This document shows, in pieces, positions 15,854 through 24,966 of a stretch of DNA of 38,299 nucleotides. Position 1 is the first letter of the stretch; the number at the start of each line of letters is the position of its first letter. Position numbers and translations under genes: made by a program. The stretch covers positions 1 to 38,299 of the forward strand of contig WGLZ01000076.1 in NCBI GenBank assembly GCA_016471375.1, read 5' to 3'. Source of the stretch: Cyanobacteria bacterium RI_101 (GTDB taxonomy: Bacteria > Cyanobacteriota > Cyanobacteriia > Cyanobacteriales > Microcystaceae). The notes under the pieces are model-generated. The model did not search any database and was not told where the DNA came from. It saw only the letters and a list, made by a program, of their open reading frames with translations.

Positions 15854-16834
15854 ATGATGCTAATCCGAAACATTGCGACCGGCGCCGGCGCTCTCTTACT
15901 CCTACAGGGTTTTTGGGGACTTCCGGCCCAGGCGGGGTTCGGCGGTTTCCATGGCGGCGGCTTTGGGGGCGGCGGGTTTAGCGGCTTTAGCCACACCGGT
16001 TTTGGCGGCGATTTCGGCGGTCAAGGCTCAGTTTTTCATAGCGATAGTTTCAGCGGCGACCGCGACGGTCTCTCCAACTGGTCGGCCAACGACAGCGCCG
16101 GTCTCAGTTCTATCCAGCAAAATCGGGATAATTTGGCCCAAACCCGTCAGGGAGATCTAGAGACCTTTGACCAAAATCAGGCCAATATGCAACAAAGTCG
16201 CCTGAGCGAGACCAATACCTTTCAGCAAAACCGCGACAACGAAATCAACACCGTCCAACAAAACCGGGACAATGAAGCTAACACGCTTCAACAAAATCGC
16301 AATAACGAAATCAACACCGTCCAGCAAAACAGTCAAAATGACTGGAATCGCGGCGCCTATTACCCCGGTTGGGGATGTTGCGGTTACGACAACGGCGCCG
16401 CTTGGGGCGCGGCGGGTTTAGCTACGGGGTTGGCGCTGGGCTCCGCTATGGATACGGTTCCCCAAAATTCTGTTCCGCTGGTGGTCAATAACGCGAACTA
16501 CTACTACAGCGACGGGGTCTTTCTGGCCCCGAGCGGCGCTGGTTATCAAGTGGTGGCGCCGCCCCTAGGCGCGGTGATTGACGCCCTTCCCCCCGGCTAC
16601 ACGGTGGTTTACGCCAATAATCAACCCTACTACTATCAAAACGGAACCTTCTACAGCGCCCAGAACGGCGTTTATCGGGTGGTAACGCCCCCCGTCGGCG
16701 CCCTAGTACCCACTCTGCCCCAGGGCTATGCTCGAACAACCGTAGACGGCGCGACCTATTTTCAGTATGGCGGCGCGACTTACCGCCCTTTTTACAGCGG
16801 CGGCGAGGTGATTTACCAAGTTGTGAAACTCTGA
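15854..16834 (+). CDS. DUF6515-type exported protein with Gly-rich and 11-residue repeat regions
   Basis: The protein has 326 residues. After the signal peptide (MMLIRNIATGAGALLLLQGFWGLPAQA) comes a Gly/Phe-rich stretch to about residue 60, then a polar region with three near-perfect 11-residue repeats (about 123-155), pattern xQQNRDNEINT. A hydrophobic Gly/Ala segment follows near 180-195. The C-terminal part has tandem modules YYYxxGxF...YxVVxPPxGAxxxxLPxGY, as in DUF6515 proteins. It is probably a periplasmic or surface protein co-expressed with the DUF2092 gene. Two ATGs lie in tandem; the AGGA before them fits either. Confidence 0.78.
   Translation: MMLIRNIATGAGALLLLQGFWGLPAQAGFGGFHGGGFGGGGFSGFSHTGFGGDFGGQGSVFHSDSFSGDRDGLSNWSANDSAGLSSIQQNRDNLAQTRQGDLETFDQNQANMQQSRLSETNTFQQNRDNEINTVQQNRDNEANTLQQNRNNEINTVQQNSQNDWNRGAYYPGWGCCGYDNGAAWGAAGLATGLALGSAMDTVPQNSVPLVVNNANYYYSDGVFLAPSGAGYQVVAPPLGAVIDALPPGYTVVYANNQPYYYQNGTFYSAQNGVYRVVTPPVGALVPTLPQGYARTTVDGATYFQYGGATYRPFYSGGEVIYQVVKL
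16220..16330 (+). repeat. 33-bp in-frame tandem repeats
   Basis: Three full units (16220-16252, 16253-16285, 16286-16318) and a 12-base partial unit encode FQQNRDNEINT, VQQNRDNEANT, LQQNRNNEINT and VQQN. The third position of codons varies between units while the amino acids are kept, suggesting selection on the protein. Units could expand or contract by slippage. Confidence 0.9.
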
Positions 16835-16865
16835 AGCTTCTCTGGGGGAGCGAGGACTAACCGGA

Positions 16866-17543
16866 TCAGCGTCGGAGGTCTGTTACTTTTAGTCGCACCG
16901 CCTCGCCGTCAATTTGAAAATCCTCCAGAGGCGCGGCGCCGAGGGGAAGGCGGAGCGCCGATTGAAGTTGGGTCGGAGAAAGGTTCAAGCGCCGGGCCAC
17001 ATCCGCTACGGAAAGAGTCAGTCGCCCCACCTGAATTTGGGTTTGGTCGTCAAAAACTAAGTGTTGTCCCTCCAAACGGGGGCGTCCCTTAAGGCCGACG
17101 TAAAGAGCCTGTTCGCCCTGGGGCAAAACGCCCGCAAGTCGGTCGAGTAGCGCCTGATGGCGGGGAGGCAGTTGGAATTGACTCAAATCTTGGGAGGGAA
17201 TCACGGCGCCAATTTCCAACGTTTCCCCGCTGACGCGGGTTTGTAGCGGAGGCAGAGGAGTCTGGGGCGGCAACTGCTCGGCGACGGCGCTTTGGGCCCA
17301 GGTTTGTAGTTCTTGGGATTTTAGGGTAATCGTCGCGGTTTGACCCGCCGCGGCGCCTTGCTCTTCTAGTTTTCTTTCCACTAGGCGCTCTAGGGGAACG
17401 GTTGGGGCTTGAACCGGAGGAACTTCGGTTTGCACCCAGTCCGGCGCTTGAGTGGCCTGCCGCCAGACCCAATAGGCGCCGGCGCCGGCGCCGACTAGAG
17501 CCAGAACGAGAAGAACCAAGAAAATTCGCAGGAGTTTAACCAA
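16866..17543 (-). CDS. Conserved hypothetical protein with N-terminal membrane anchor
   Basis: The protein has 225 residues. Residues 5-28 form one hydrophobic helix (LRIFLVLLVLALVGAGAGAY), so the rest is probably outside the cytoplasmic membrane. The soluble part has TITLKSQELQTWAQSAVAEQ, GETLEIGAVI and LYVGLKGRPRLEG, an alternating beta pattern, and ends with helix-forming LSVADVARRLNLSPTQLQSA. I recall similar cyanobacterial proteins but no assigned function. It is convergent with the DUF6515 gene. Confidence 0.65.
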   Translation of the reverse strand: MVKLLRIFLVLLVLALVGAGAGAYWVWRQATQAPDWVQTEVPPVQAPTVPLERLVERKLEEQGAAAGQTATITLKSQELQTWAQSAVAEQLPPQTPLPPLQTRVSGETLEIGAVIPSQDLSQFQLPPRHQALLDRLAGVLPQGEQALYVGLKGRPRLEGQHLVFDDQTQIQVGRLTLSVADVARRLNLSPTQLQSALRLPLGAAPLEDFQIDGEAVRLKVTDLRR

Positions 17544-17635
17544 GGGTTGATCCGTAGAGGAGTTCAGTTTACTTTAGGGTAAACGCCTGGCGCTCAGGCC
17601 GACAAGGGTCTTTGAGGCGATGGCTTCAATCGTTT

Positions 17636-17878
17636 TCACGGTTTTATTTGATCAGGATAAAGCTCTTTTTTGAGAAGTCGGGGCCAAAGAATCAAGAAAT
17701 AGAGCCACCAAACTCCAATCAATAATCCCAAGGGAAGCGTTAACCAAAGCCGATGGAAGAGAAGCCAACTGCCTACAATTCCAAGAGCGCCGGTTAATAA
17801 AATTGACCAGGGCTGACACCACCGGGGCTTGTAATGCCAGGGACTAAAATCGGCGGGATTTTCAGGAAGATTAAGCAT
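17636..17878 (-). CDS. DUF6737-type small membrane protein
   Basis: The protein has 80 residues with two hydrophobic helices (WSILLTGALGIVGSWLLFH and LTLPLGLLIGVWWLYFLIL) and a conserved WHYKPRWCQPWSI just before the first. This pattern fits the small DUF6737 family of cyanobacteria. Function unknown. It lies 63 bases downstream of selO on the same strand. Confidence 0.65.
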   Translation of the reverse strand: MLNLPENPADFSPWHYKPRWCQPWSILLTGALGIVGSWLLFHRLWLTLPLGLLIGVWWLYFLILWPRLLKKELYPDQIKP

Positions 17879-17941
17879 AAGGCTCCGGTTAGCGCCCCCC
17901 TTGTCAAGACGAGGTTGGGAGGGATCAACATTGAATTGTGT

Positions 17942-19402
17942 TCAACGCCCATTGAGTAGGCTATTGGTTGGCGGCGCTTGCAAGCGCCGGACGAGGTCGT
18001 TAAACGGTTCCCAGTCGTCTCCCTCGTCAATGGCGGCCCAGACCCGTTCAATTTCGGGACGGAGGAGCGCCGTCGCCGGGTTTTTCGACTGTAAGCGGAG
18101 AGGGATTTGGGTTAGCCCATCGGGGGTCAGTTCCCCTAGCGCCTGATGATAAAGCGCCCGCCAGTCGTTCCAGTCGCCGTTCCCCAAATCCTGATTTTCT
18201 AAAATGAAGGCCGGGTTCTCCCGCCAACTGGGGTTAAAGTCCTGGGTCAATCGGCTAAAAAATTGGGGGTAATTGGTTTGGCTCTGGGCGAGGCAAAGCA
18301 GAGTTTGGGCGAAGAGTTTGCCGCCCAAGTCTGGCGAAAGCTCGGAGTCAAATCCCAGACGAGCCAGAAGCAAGGCTTGGTAAGCGTCGCGGTACTCTTC
18401 GTCAAAGGCCTCCAGCGCCGGCGCCGAGTCTTCTAGGGGAATGACCGACGTCAGGGCCCGTTGCAGATGTTCCAGATTCAGGCGACAAATGGCGGGTTGG
18501 TTGCCAAAGGAATATAAGCCTTCGGAATCAAAGTAGGCCGCCACAAAGCGGGGGTTATAGGCGGGGATAAATCCGTAGGGGCCGTAGTCAAAACTTTCGC
18601 CGGTAATAGACATATTATCGGTATTAAGAACCCCATGACAAAACCCCGCCGTCATCCACTGGGCCGCGAGGCGGGCCACCCGTCCGACTAATTGCCGATA
18701 CCACTGTTGATAGACTTCTCGGCGCTCTCCCTGGCTTAGGTCTAAATCGGGGTAATAGAGTTCAATCACATGATCCAACAGCGCCGTTATCAGATCCGGT
18801 CGCCCTAGGTAGGCTAGGCGCTCGAAGGTGCCAAAGCGAATATGGGAGCGGCTGAAACGAACCATCACCGCCGAGCGAGTGGGGGAGGGTTCGTCGCCCC
18901 GCCAGAGGTCTTCCCCGGTTTCCACCAAACTGAGGCAACGGGAGGTGGTCACCCCTAAACCCTGTAACGCCTCCGCCGCCAGTACTTCGCGAACGCCCCC
19001 CTTGAGGGTCAAGCGGCCGTCTCCCCGGCGGGAGTAGGGAGTTTGCCCGGAGCCTTTAGTGCCAAAATCGTAGAGGTAGCCGTCGGTTCCTCGGACTTGC
19101 CCGTAGAGAAAGCCCCGACCGTCCCCCAAATCGGGATTATAAATTTGGCTATAGCCGCCGATCTGGCGCCCGTGGTAACGGAGGGCGAGGAAAGGGCGGA
19201 CGCCTTCAAAGAGACCGAAACATTCGACAAAGTCTTCGTCTTTTACGGTCTGGGGATCGAGGCCAAGAATCGGCAAAAGGGCGTCGTTGCGGAAGCGGAG
19301 TTGGTGGAGAGGAAAGGACGCGGCCTCGACGGGGTCGTAAAATTCGGCGCCAAGGGATTCCAGCGCCGGCTCGAAGGGAAGGGAAAGGAAGAGATTGGCC
19401 AC
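17942..19402 (-). CDS. selO: SelO-family protein AMPylase (UPF0061/YdiU)
   Basis: The protein has 486 residues. SelO proteins have a kinase fold but bind ATP inverted and transfer AMP to protein Ser/Thr/Tyr residues, linked to redox stress. Signatures are [62 protein letters not shown] and [22 protein letters not shown], with the metal-binding Asn/Asp. The length is normal. The start at 19402 is GTG. The C-terminal selenocysteine of animal SelO is absent, as usual in bacteria. Confidence 0.93.
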   Translation of the reverse strand: MANLFLSLPFEPALESLGAEFYDPVEAASFPLHQLRFRNDALLPILGLDPQTVKDEDFVECFGLFEGVRPFLALRYHGRQIGGYSQIYNPDLGDGRGFLYGQVRGTDGYLYDFGTKGSGQTPYSRRGDGRLTLKGGVREVLAAEALQGLGVTTSRCLSLVETGEDLWRGDEPSPTRSAVMVRFSRSHIRFGTFERLAYLGRPDLITALLDHVIELYYPDLDLSQGERREVYQQWYRQLVGRVARLAAQWMTAGFCHGVLNTDNMSITGESFDYGPYGFIPAYNPRFVAAYFDSEGLYSFGNQPAICRLNLEHLQRALTSVIPLEDSAPALEAFDEEYRDAYQALLLARLGFDSELSPDLGGKLFAQTLLCLAQSQTNYPQFFSRLTQDFNPSWRENPAFILENQDLGNGDWNDWRALYHQALGELTPDGLTQIPLRLQSKNPATALLRPEIERVWAAIDEGDDWEPFNDLVRRLQAPPTNSLLNGR

Positions 19403-19515
19403 GGGGGATTCTTCAGATGACAGATTTCAGAGAGCAGATTTCAGGGAAGGAAAACGTCGCGAGGCGCTTAAGAGGTCAATGCTAAACTAGCTTAATCTTT
19501 CTCCGTCATGATTTT

Positions 19516-19728
19516 ATGGAGTCGCCCCCGTCCTTATTGCTCCGCCAAGCCTTGGGGTTAATCCTCAAAGTCCTGCTACCGTCCTTGATTTTGGCGCTGG
19601 CGTTGAAATATCTGGCGCCCCGTTGGACCTGGGAAGCCACGACGGCCAACGCCCTCTGGGGCGTCCTGACGGCGCCGGGAGTGGTGGTTTTAATGTTAAT
19701 GTGGCTCCAAATTCGGGGGGAGGACTAG
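19516..19728 (+). CDS. Small membrane protein upstream of an AI-2E-type permease
   Basis: The protein has 70 residues with two hydrophobic helices, LILKVLLPSLILALALKYL and LTAPGVVVLMLMWLQI. Its TAG stop directly abuts the GTG start of the next gene, so the two are probably translated in a coupled way. I do not recognise a named family. Confidence 0.6.
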   Translation: MESPPSLLLRQALGLILKVLLPSLILALALKYLAPRWTWEATTANALWGVLTAPGVVVLMLMWLQIRGED

Positions 19729-20757
19729 GTGCGTTTTCCCCAGGCGCTAGGTTTTTTAAGTCTGCTGGCGGTTCTGGCGCTCCTCTGGCAGATTCGGAAA
19801 TTGTTATTGCTTCTCTTCGCCGCCATTGTGGTGGCTAACGGACTAAACCATCTCGCCCAGTGGTTCCAAAAACAAGGTCTCCAACGGGGACAGTCTATTC
19901 TGGCGGCGCTGGGGCTGTTTGGGAGCGGGTTAATCCTCGCGGTCGCTTTAATTATTCCCCCCTTTTTAACCCAACTGCAACAAGTCTTCACCCTTGCGCC
20001 CCAGGGCGCCGATCAATTTTTACGGGAATTGCGGAACGGCGCCGCCCGCTTAGATCCCGCCCTATTGGAACTTTTACCCAATTCGAGTCAGTGGGGGACT
20101 CAACTCCAACCCTGGGTTAATCAACTGGCGGGCCAAGGCTTGACGGTGTTCTACGCCACTTTGGGGCTTCCCCTCGGGGCGCTGTTACTGCTGGCGCTGA
20201 GCTTGATGCTGTTAGCCGACCCCCAGGCTTACCGTCAGGGTTTCATTCGCTTTTTTCCGGCCTTGTATCGCCCCCGGGCCGCCCTGATTCTCAACCGATG
20301 CGAGGCGGATTTGGAGAGTTGGCTGAAAACGATTTTGTTGGATTTTCTCAGCATTACGTTGCTGAGTTTTGCGGCGCTCTCCCTGCTTCAGGTGCGATTG
20401 CCCCTCGCTCAGGCGCTTTTGGCGGGTCTATTAACCCTGATTCCCACCATCGGCCCCCTCCTGAGCGTCTTCCCCCCCGCGGCCATCGCCCTCTTGGATA
20501 GTCCTTGGAAAGCGTTAGGCGTCTTGATTGCCTACGCCGTGATTTATCAAGCGGACGGGCGTTTGCTGGCTCCCCGTCTCCTGGGACGGCGCTCTTTGCC
20601 GCTCCTCCGGGGCGTTCTTCTTCTGGCTCAGCTTTTCTTGGCGAGTTGTTTTGGACTCTTTGGTTTGATCCTGGCGGTTCCCTTGGCGCTGACGGCTCGG
20701 GTCTTGATTCAAGAGGCCTTGATCGGCGATATTTTAGACCGTTGGACGACGCCTTAA
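19729..20757 (+). CDS. AI-2E family (PerM/YdiK-type) transporter
   Basis: The protein has 342 residues and starts with GTG directly after the previous stop. About seven or eight hydrophobic helices are visible in the order of the PF01594 family: two or three at the N-terminus, a soluble central part (about residues 80-140), then a helix block with LLAGLLTLIPTIGPLLSVFPPA and GLFGLILAVPLALTARVLIQ. Members export small molecules such as autoinducer-2 or act as Na+/H+ antiporters; the substrate here is unknown. Confidence 0.85.
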   Translation: MRFPQALGFLSLLAVLALLWQIRKLLLLLFAAIVVANGLNHLAQWFQKQGLQRGQSILAALGLFGSGLILAVALIIPPFLTQLQQVFTLAPQGADQFLRELRNGAARLDPALLELLPNSSQWGTQLQPWVNQLAGQGLTVFYATLGLPLGALLLLALSLMLLADPQAYRQGFIRFFPALYRPRAALILNRCEADLESWLKTILLDFLSITLLSFAALSLLQVRLPLAQALLAGLLTLIPTIGPLLSVFPPAAIALLDSPWKALGVLIAYAVIYQADGRLLAPRLLGRRSLPLLRGVLLLAQLFLASCFGLFGLILAVPLALTARVLIQEALIGDILDRWTTP

Positions 20758-20886
20758 AGAAAAGTTTGCTTGAGTTGACTCCGCCTTCGGTCTAAACTGA
20801 GAACCGCCGTTGTAGAAGAGTCGAGAGAGAAAATAGCCTCGCTGTTGACATCCTCGCCCCAGAGTATTTACCCCATAATCTTGCGA

Positions 20887-21843
20887 ATGAGCGCCTCCGC
20901 TTTTGAGACGATTTCTCAGACAACCCGACTCTACCGCCCCCAGGACGTCGGCTTACTGCGACTCGCCGGCGCCGACCGGGCCCGCTTTCTCCATAACCAA
21001 TCCACCCAACAGATCCAAGCGCTAGAACCGGGACAGTGGACGGAGACGGTCTTTGTCACCTCCACGGGACGGACTTTAGATCTGGCGACCGTATTGGTGA
21101 CGGAATCCGCGCTCTGGCTTCGGGTCTCCCCCCAGCGCCGAGAATTTTTGCTCCGGTGGCTCGACCGCTATATCTTTCCCTCAGATAAAGTGGCGGCGGA
21201 GGACGGCTCCGGGGAGTACGGTGTTTTAACCGTCGTCGGCCCCGCCTGGGAGCAATGGCTGGCGCCCCTCGGCGCGGTTTGGCCGGCGCCGCAAACCTTT
21301 TTGACTTGGCGCTGGCTAGACGCGGAACTCTACTTGAGTCCAGAAACGGGTCTAGATTTACCTGGCTTTACGCTTTGGTATCCCCGAGAGATTCACCGTC
21401 CCTTGCTGGAAGTCTTGGCGCCTTTAAGCTCCCTAGAAGAAGAAGAATGGGAAACCCTGCGGATTTACCAAGGCCGCCCGGCGCCGGAGCGGGAACTGAC
21501 GGAAGACTATAATCCGCTCGAAGCGGGGCTGTGGCGGGCGGTGTCCTTTGCCAAGGGTTGTTATATCGGTCAGGAAACCATCGCCCGGTTAAATACCTAC
21601 AAAGGCGTGAAACAACGACTCTGGGCGCTGGACTTTTCGGCGCCGGTTCAAGAGGAAACCCCCCTAACCATCGCCGGGGAAAAAGCGGGGCTAATCACCA
21701 GCGCCGTTGGCAAACGGGCCTTGGGCTATCTCAAAACCAAAGCGGGCGGCGCCGGCTCGACGGTTTACGCCGGGGAAATCGAGGGCGTCGTCGTCCCGGC
21801 GCCTTACCTCCGCCACGAGTATTTCCAACCCGGTTCCTCTTGA
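20887..21843 (+). CDS. ygfZ: YgfZ/GcvT-like folate-binding protein
   Basis: The protein has 318 residues. The ATG at 20887 (MSASAFETISQTTRLYRPQD) is preferred over the TTG at 20845. The family motif KGCYIGQE is present in VSFAKGCYIGQETIARL, and the N-terminal region has LRLAGADRARFLHNQSTQQI. YgfZ proteins bind folate and help assemble or repair iron-sulfur clusters, including that of MiaB. The absence of decarboxylation genes nearby supports YgfZ over GcvT. Confidence 0.88.
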   Translation: MSASAFETISQTTRLYRPQDVGLLRLAGADRARFLHNQSTQQIQALEPGQWTETVFVTSTGRTLDLATVLVTESALWLRVSPQRREFLLRWLDRYIFPSDKVAAEDGSGEYGVLTVVGPAWEQWLAPLGAVWPAPQTFLTWRWLDAELYLSPETGLDLPGFTLWYPREIHRPLLEVLAPLSSLEEEEWETLRIYQGRPAPERELTEDYNPLEAGLWRAVSFAKGCYIGQETIARLNTYKGVKQRLWALDFSAPVQEETPLTIAGEKAGLITSAVGKRALGYLKTKAGGAGSTVYAGEIEGVVVPAPYLRHEYFQPGSS

Positions 21844-21934
21844 CCAATATTTTGAGACCCAAAAATTGGTATTATCTCCTACCTAATTCACAATAAAAAG
21901 GCGCCTCGCCTTCGCCCCTAGGGCGCGCTTAAGC

Positions 21935-22699
21935 ATGAAATTATCGATTATTATCCCGGTTTATAACGAAATCCAAACCTTAGAAAAAGTCCTCCAAAAA
22001 GTGGCGCCGATTCTGCCGCAGATCGCCAAGGAAATTGTGCTGGTGGACGACGGCTCCCAGGACGGCACCCGGGAATGGTTGGTCGAGTCCTTCGGCCCTC
22101 CCGACACCGTCGTTTTTCTGGATCCGCAAACCTTAAAACGCTTACCGAGTCGAACCCCCGGCGCCCTGGAACTGAAAGTGATTTTCCACGGCCGCAATCA
22201 GGGCAAAGGGGCGGCGCTGAGGACGGGTTTCGTAGAATCGACGGGAGATGTGTTGATTATCCAGGACGCGGATTTGGAATACGATCCTAGAGATTGGAGC
22301 GCCATGTGGGAGTTGATCGCCGAGGGCTGGGCGGATGTGGTTTTTGGCTCCCGTTTTTATGGCAATCCTCACCGGGTTTTATATTTTCACCATTACTTAG
22401 GAAATAAACTCATTACCAGCTTGATCGACTTAATTTGCAATATCAATCTCAGCGATATTGAAGTCTGTTATAAAATGTTTCGCCGGGAGGTTTTAGAGGG
22501 AATGAAGCTGACCTGTAACGATTTTGGATTTGAAGTGGAATTCACCATGAAGGTGACCCGCTCCCGGCGCCGGTGGCGCATCTATGAAGTCGGCGTCTCT
22601 TACTATGGCAGAACCTACGCCGAAGGAAAGAAGATTAACTGGCGAGACGGGGTCAAGGCGCTGGGCTATATTCTCCGCTTTTGGTGGGCGCCAACCTAA
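21935..22699 (+). CDS. Family 2 glycosyltransferase (dolichyl-phosphate mannose synthase-like)
   Basis: The protein has 254 residues with a single GT-A domain and no transmembrane segments. The nucleotide-binding start is MKLSIIIPVYNEIQTLEKVL and LVDDGSQDGTREWL; the DXD motif is DAD in IQDADLEYDPRDW; and the acceptor region has DIEVCYKMFRREVLEGM and FGFEVEFTMKV. It probably transfers a sugar from a nucleotide donor to a polyprenyl phosphate, but donor and acceptor cannot be told. Confidence 0.87.
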   Translation: MKLSIIIPVYNEIQTLEKVLQKVAPILPQIAKEIVLVDDGSQDGTREWLVESFGPPDTVVFLDPQTLKRLPSRTPGALELKVIFHGRNQGKGAALRTGFVESTGDVLIIQDADLEYDPRDWSAMWELIAEGWADVVFGSRFYGNPHRVLYFHHYLGNKLITSLIDLICNINLSDIEVCYKMFRREVLEGMKLTCNDFGFEVEFTMKVTRSRRRWRIYEVGVSYYGRTYAEGKKINWRDGVKALGYILRFWWAPT

Positions 22700-22837
22700 G
22701 GGGGGTTTATGACTCTCTTTTAGGCTGTGCGTCTTAAAGTATCATTAGTCTAAAATAAATTATTTTAGTATGTACATTTTTAGCTGTGAGTAAAAAGGCA
22801 CCGCAGGAAATCTGGGCGCACCCTCAATAATACAGCG

Positions 22838-22953
22838 GTATAGCGGGACTAAGTGAATCATGAACAAGAGCCGGTTAGCTCTCCCCTTTCTAAGGGGGGT
22901 TGGAGGGGGATCACCATCGGGTTGCGTTCACCACCCATTTAGATTCGCTATAC
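22838..22953. mobile_element. MITE-like element overlapping the scpA stop
   Basis: Ends GTATAGCG (22838-22845) and CGCTATAC (22946-22953) are perfect 8-bp inverted repeats 116 bp apart. Inside is the hairpin CCCCTTTCTAAGGGG (22883-22897) followed by GGTTGGAGGGGGATC, a motif common in cyanobacterial dispersed repeats. There is no coding capacity. The right end supplies the last Val codon and TAG stop of scpA. No clear target duplication was seen. Confidence 0.6.
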
Positions 22954-23706
22954 AATCACCTGCACCCGCAAATCCTGGTAAAACACCCTCTGACTGAGGG
23001 ACACCTTTGATTGGGAACTGAGCAACAATAACGCCCAAAACACCGCCACTCGGTCTAGGTTCTCCGGGGAGCTTTCCTCTGCGCTCCACTGGGCTAGCAG
23101 GGCGTCCAAATCGATCCCCTCCGGGGAGTCTTCGCCGTAATGAGACTGGAGAAACTGCTCTAATTCGGCCGCCACCTCCGTCAGGTTTTCCTGATGAGCC
23201 AACTCCGTAATCAATTGCAGGGCTTCCTTGCGGGACTGGGGCCGATTCCGCTTGACCTTGCGGGGCTGAGCCTCCTGTTTTTCAATTTCCGCGGCGATTT
23301 CTTGAATTTCCTCAATCAATTCTTGAAGCGTTACCCGGCGCTTTTGGAGGGGAGGGGCCGCTGTCCGGCGCCGTAGTCGTCCCGCCCAGTTAGCCGGTAG
23401 CCCGAGCGCCGCGGCGCCGTCTTCTTCTTCCAAGTCTAAAATTTCCTCCTCCAGCGCCGGAGGATTTTCTAACTGTTCCAAGGTGTCGGCTTTGTAGCGC
23501 ACCAATAGAGAGGCCCAGAGAAACGCCTGACCGGAGCGGGGCAGATGGCGCTGTTGATAGGCTAGATCCAAACTATCCAAAATGCCCAAATCCTGTAAAA
23601 AGCGATCCATCACTTCGATCACCGCCACATCCCAGGGGTCGATTTCCCCCCGCTCCGCCATTTCCAGGAGGCTGGCGATTACTTCTTGATAGGCGATGGC
23701 GGTCAT
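22948..23706 (-). CDS. scpA: Segregation and condensation protein A
   Basis: The protein has 252 residues. ScpA is the kleisin that bridges SMC heads, with ScpB, to organise chromosomes. The N-terminal domain has LLEMAERGEIDPWDVAVIEV and FLWASLLVRYKAD. The middle is acidic and variable, with basic KVKRNRPQSRKEAL. The C-terminal winged-helix part has RVAVFWALLLLSSQSKVSLSQ then VFYQDLRV. The stop codon lies within the end of a MITE-like repeat, so the C-terminus may be slightly altered. It lies 45 bases downstream of pxcA. Confidence 0.92.
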   Translation of the reverse strand: MTAIAYQEVIASLLEMAERGEIDPWDVAVIEVMDRFLQDLGILDSLDLAYQQRHLPRSGQAFLWASLLVRYKADTLEQLENPPALEEEILDLEEEDGAAALGLPANWAGRLRRRTAAPPLQKRRVTLQELIEEIQEIAAEIEKQEAQPRKVKRNRPQSRKEALQLITELAHQENLTEVAAELEQFLQSHYGEDSPEGIDLDALLAQWSAEESSPENLDRVAVFWALLLLSSQSKVSLSQRVFYQDLRVQVIV

Positions 23707-23751
23707 GGCGGAGATTGGAAGAGAATGAAGGGAAAAACGAGTGGGGTTAAG

Positions 23752-24951
23752 CTATTTCTGCATTTTTTCTAAAATAGCCACGGCGCTGGGGGATTGACGG
23801 GTAAAGTAGTTAAAAATAAGGAGTTTAAATAACGAATCTAAAAGCACGGGCACGGTGGCGATAAAGAGAAAAATAAAAGCGCGATTTTCCGTTAAACCCA
23901 CATGGGTCATTAAGCTCGCTAAAATCACTTCCCAACCCTCGGCGGAATGAAAGCCGACAAAGACGTCGGTGAGGAGAATAAAAATAAAGACCTTGGTCAC
24001 GTCGCTTAAACCTAAGAAAGAGCGACTGATAAAGCGCCGGGTCATCAGGGCTTGTTTTTTAAAAATAATCACCAGTAAAGCGAAAGCTCCCAGCGCCGTC
24101 AGATCCGCGAGAACGTTTTTCAACCCGTCCTGAGTTCTTCGAGCGGCGCCGAGCAGAATTTCCTTGGCTTTCTCTTGCAACTTTTCTCGTTTTATTTCCG
24201 GGGAATTTTCCGGTAGAATTCCCAGTAATTCTTGAATCTCTAAGCTTTCTTTAAAGGTGACAAACTCTTCTAAATACTCCTGGGCGATTTCTTTATTAAA
24301 TTCAATTTCTTCCACCGCTACGGCGTGAATCTTAAAGTGATCTACTAAGGGGCTATAGACGACATTTTTGAAAAAAATTTGCGTCGCCAAGGGAACAAGA
24401 ACGAGCAGAATCAAAAAACGAATCCCCGCCTTACGATCCTGTCGGGCGATGCGAAACTGCCGCAGAAGCGCCGCTTCCTCCGCCTCTTTCCCTAGGGAAG
24501 AGGGCGCTTTGGCTCCCCAGGGATTCAGCCGTAAACTTTTCGGCGCTTCGGCTTCCGTTAAGCTTTCTGCCTCGGCTTTTAAGGGAAACTCCGGCGCCGT
24601 CTCCTCTCGATACTTGCCAATAACGGATTCGATAAAATTAAGACGCTCTAAAATTTCCCCTTGTCGGGGCGTTAGCCGTTCCCCGTCTCCCAAATTTTTA
24701 AGCCAGAGATTGGCGGTTTGAAATTGCCAGAGGTTCCAGCGAATTTGCCGCAATTCCCGGTCGAGATCCGTCTTGAAGTATTGATAAACGCCCAAACCTA
24801 GCCCAGAGTCCGGCTCAATCCGGCGCCCCTGAAACTGGTCTTGCTCCAGTCGTCGGATGGCTAAGGCCCCCTGGTAGGCCCGGTCTAAACTGAGACTGGA
24901 CTGAGTCCCAACCCAATCGTCTAGACGAGTCCGCCAAGGAGAGTCAGTCAT
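23752..24951 (-). CDS. pxcA: Proton extrusion protein PxcA (CemA/Ycf10 family)
   Basis: This 399-residue membrane protein is involved in light-dependent proton extrusion and indirectly in carbon uptake. The N-terminal 170 residues are soluble and charged (DLDRELRQIRWNLWQFQTAN). Four membrane segments follow, starting FLILLVLVPLATQIFFKNVV, with a long cytoplasmic loop, then KVFIFILLTDVFVGFHSAEG and a last segment FIFLFIATVPVLLDSLFKLL. The C-terminal half matches chloroplast CemA. It lies between ftsZ and scpA, 15 bases after ftsZ, in one probable transcript. Confidence 0.92.
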   Translation of the reverse strand: MTDSPWRTRLDDWVGTQSSLSLDRAYQGALAIRRLEQDQFQGRRIEPDSGLGLGVYQYFKTDLDRELRQIRWNLWQFQTANLWLKNLGDGERLTPRQGEILERLNFIESVIGKYREETAPEFPLKAEAESLTEAEAPKSLRLNPWGAKAPSSLGKEAEEAALLRQFRIARQDRKAGIRFLILLVLVPLATQIFFKNVVYSPLVDHFKIHAVAVEEIEFNKEIAQEYLEEFVTFKESLEIQELLGILPENSPEIKREKLQEKAKEILLGAARRTQDGLKNVLADLTALGAFALLVIIFKKQALMTRRFISRSFLGLSDVTKVFIFILLTDVFVGFHSAEGWEVILASLMTHVGLTENRAFIFLFIATVPVLLDSLFKLLIFNYFTRQSPSAVAILEKMQK

Positions 24952-24966
24952 CTTTTCGCCCTAGGG

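Noticed and set aside
16220-16330. 33-bp direct repeats that could suggest a small CRISPR array
   Set aside because: The units are directly adjacent with no spacers, in frame within a protein, and vary at third codon positions.
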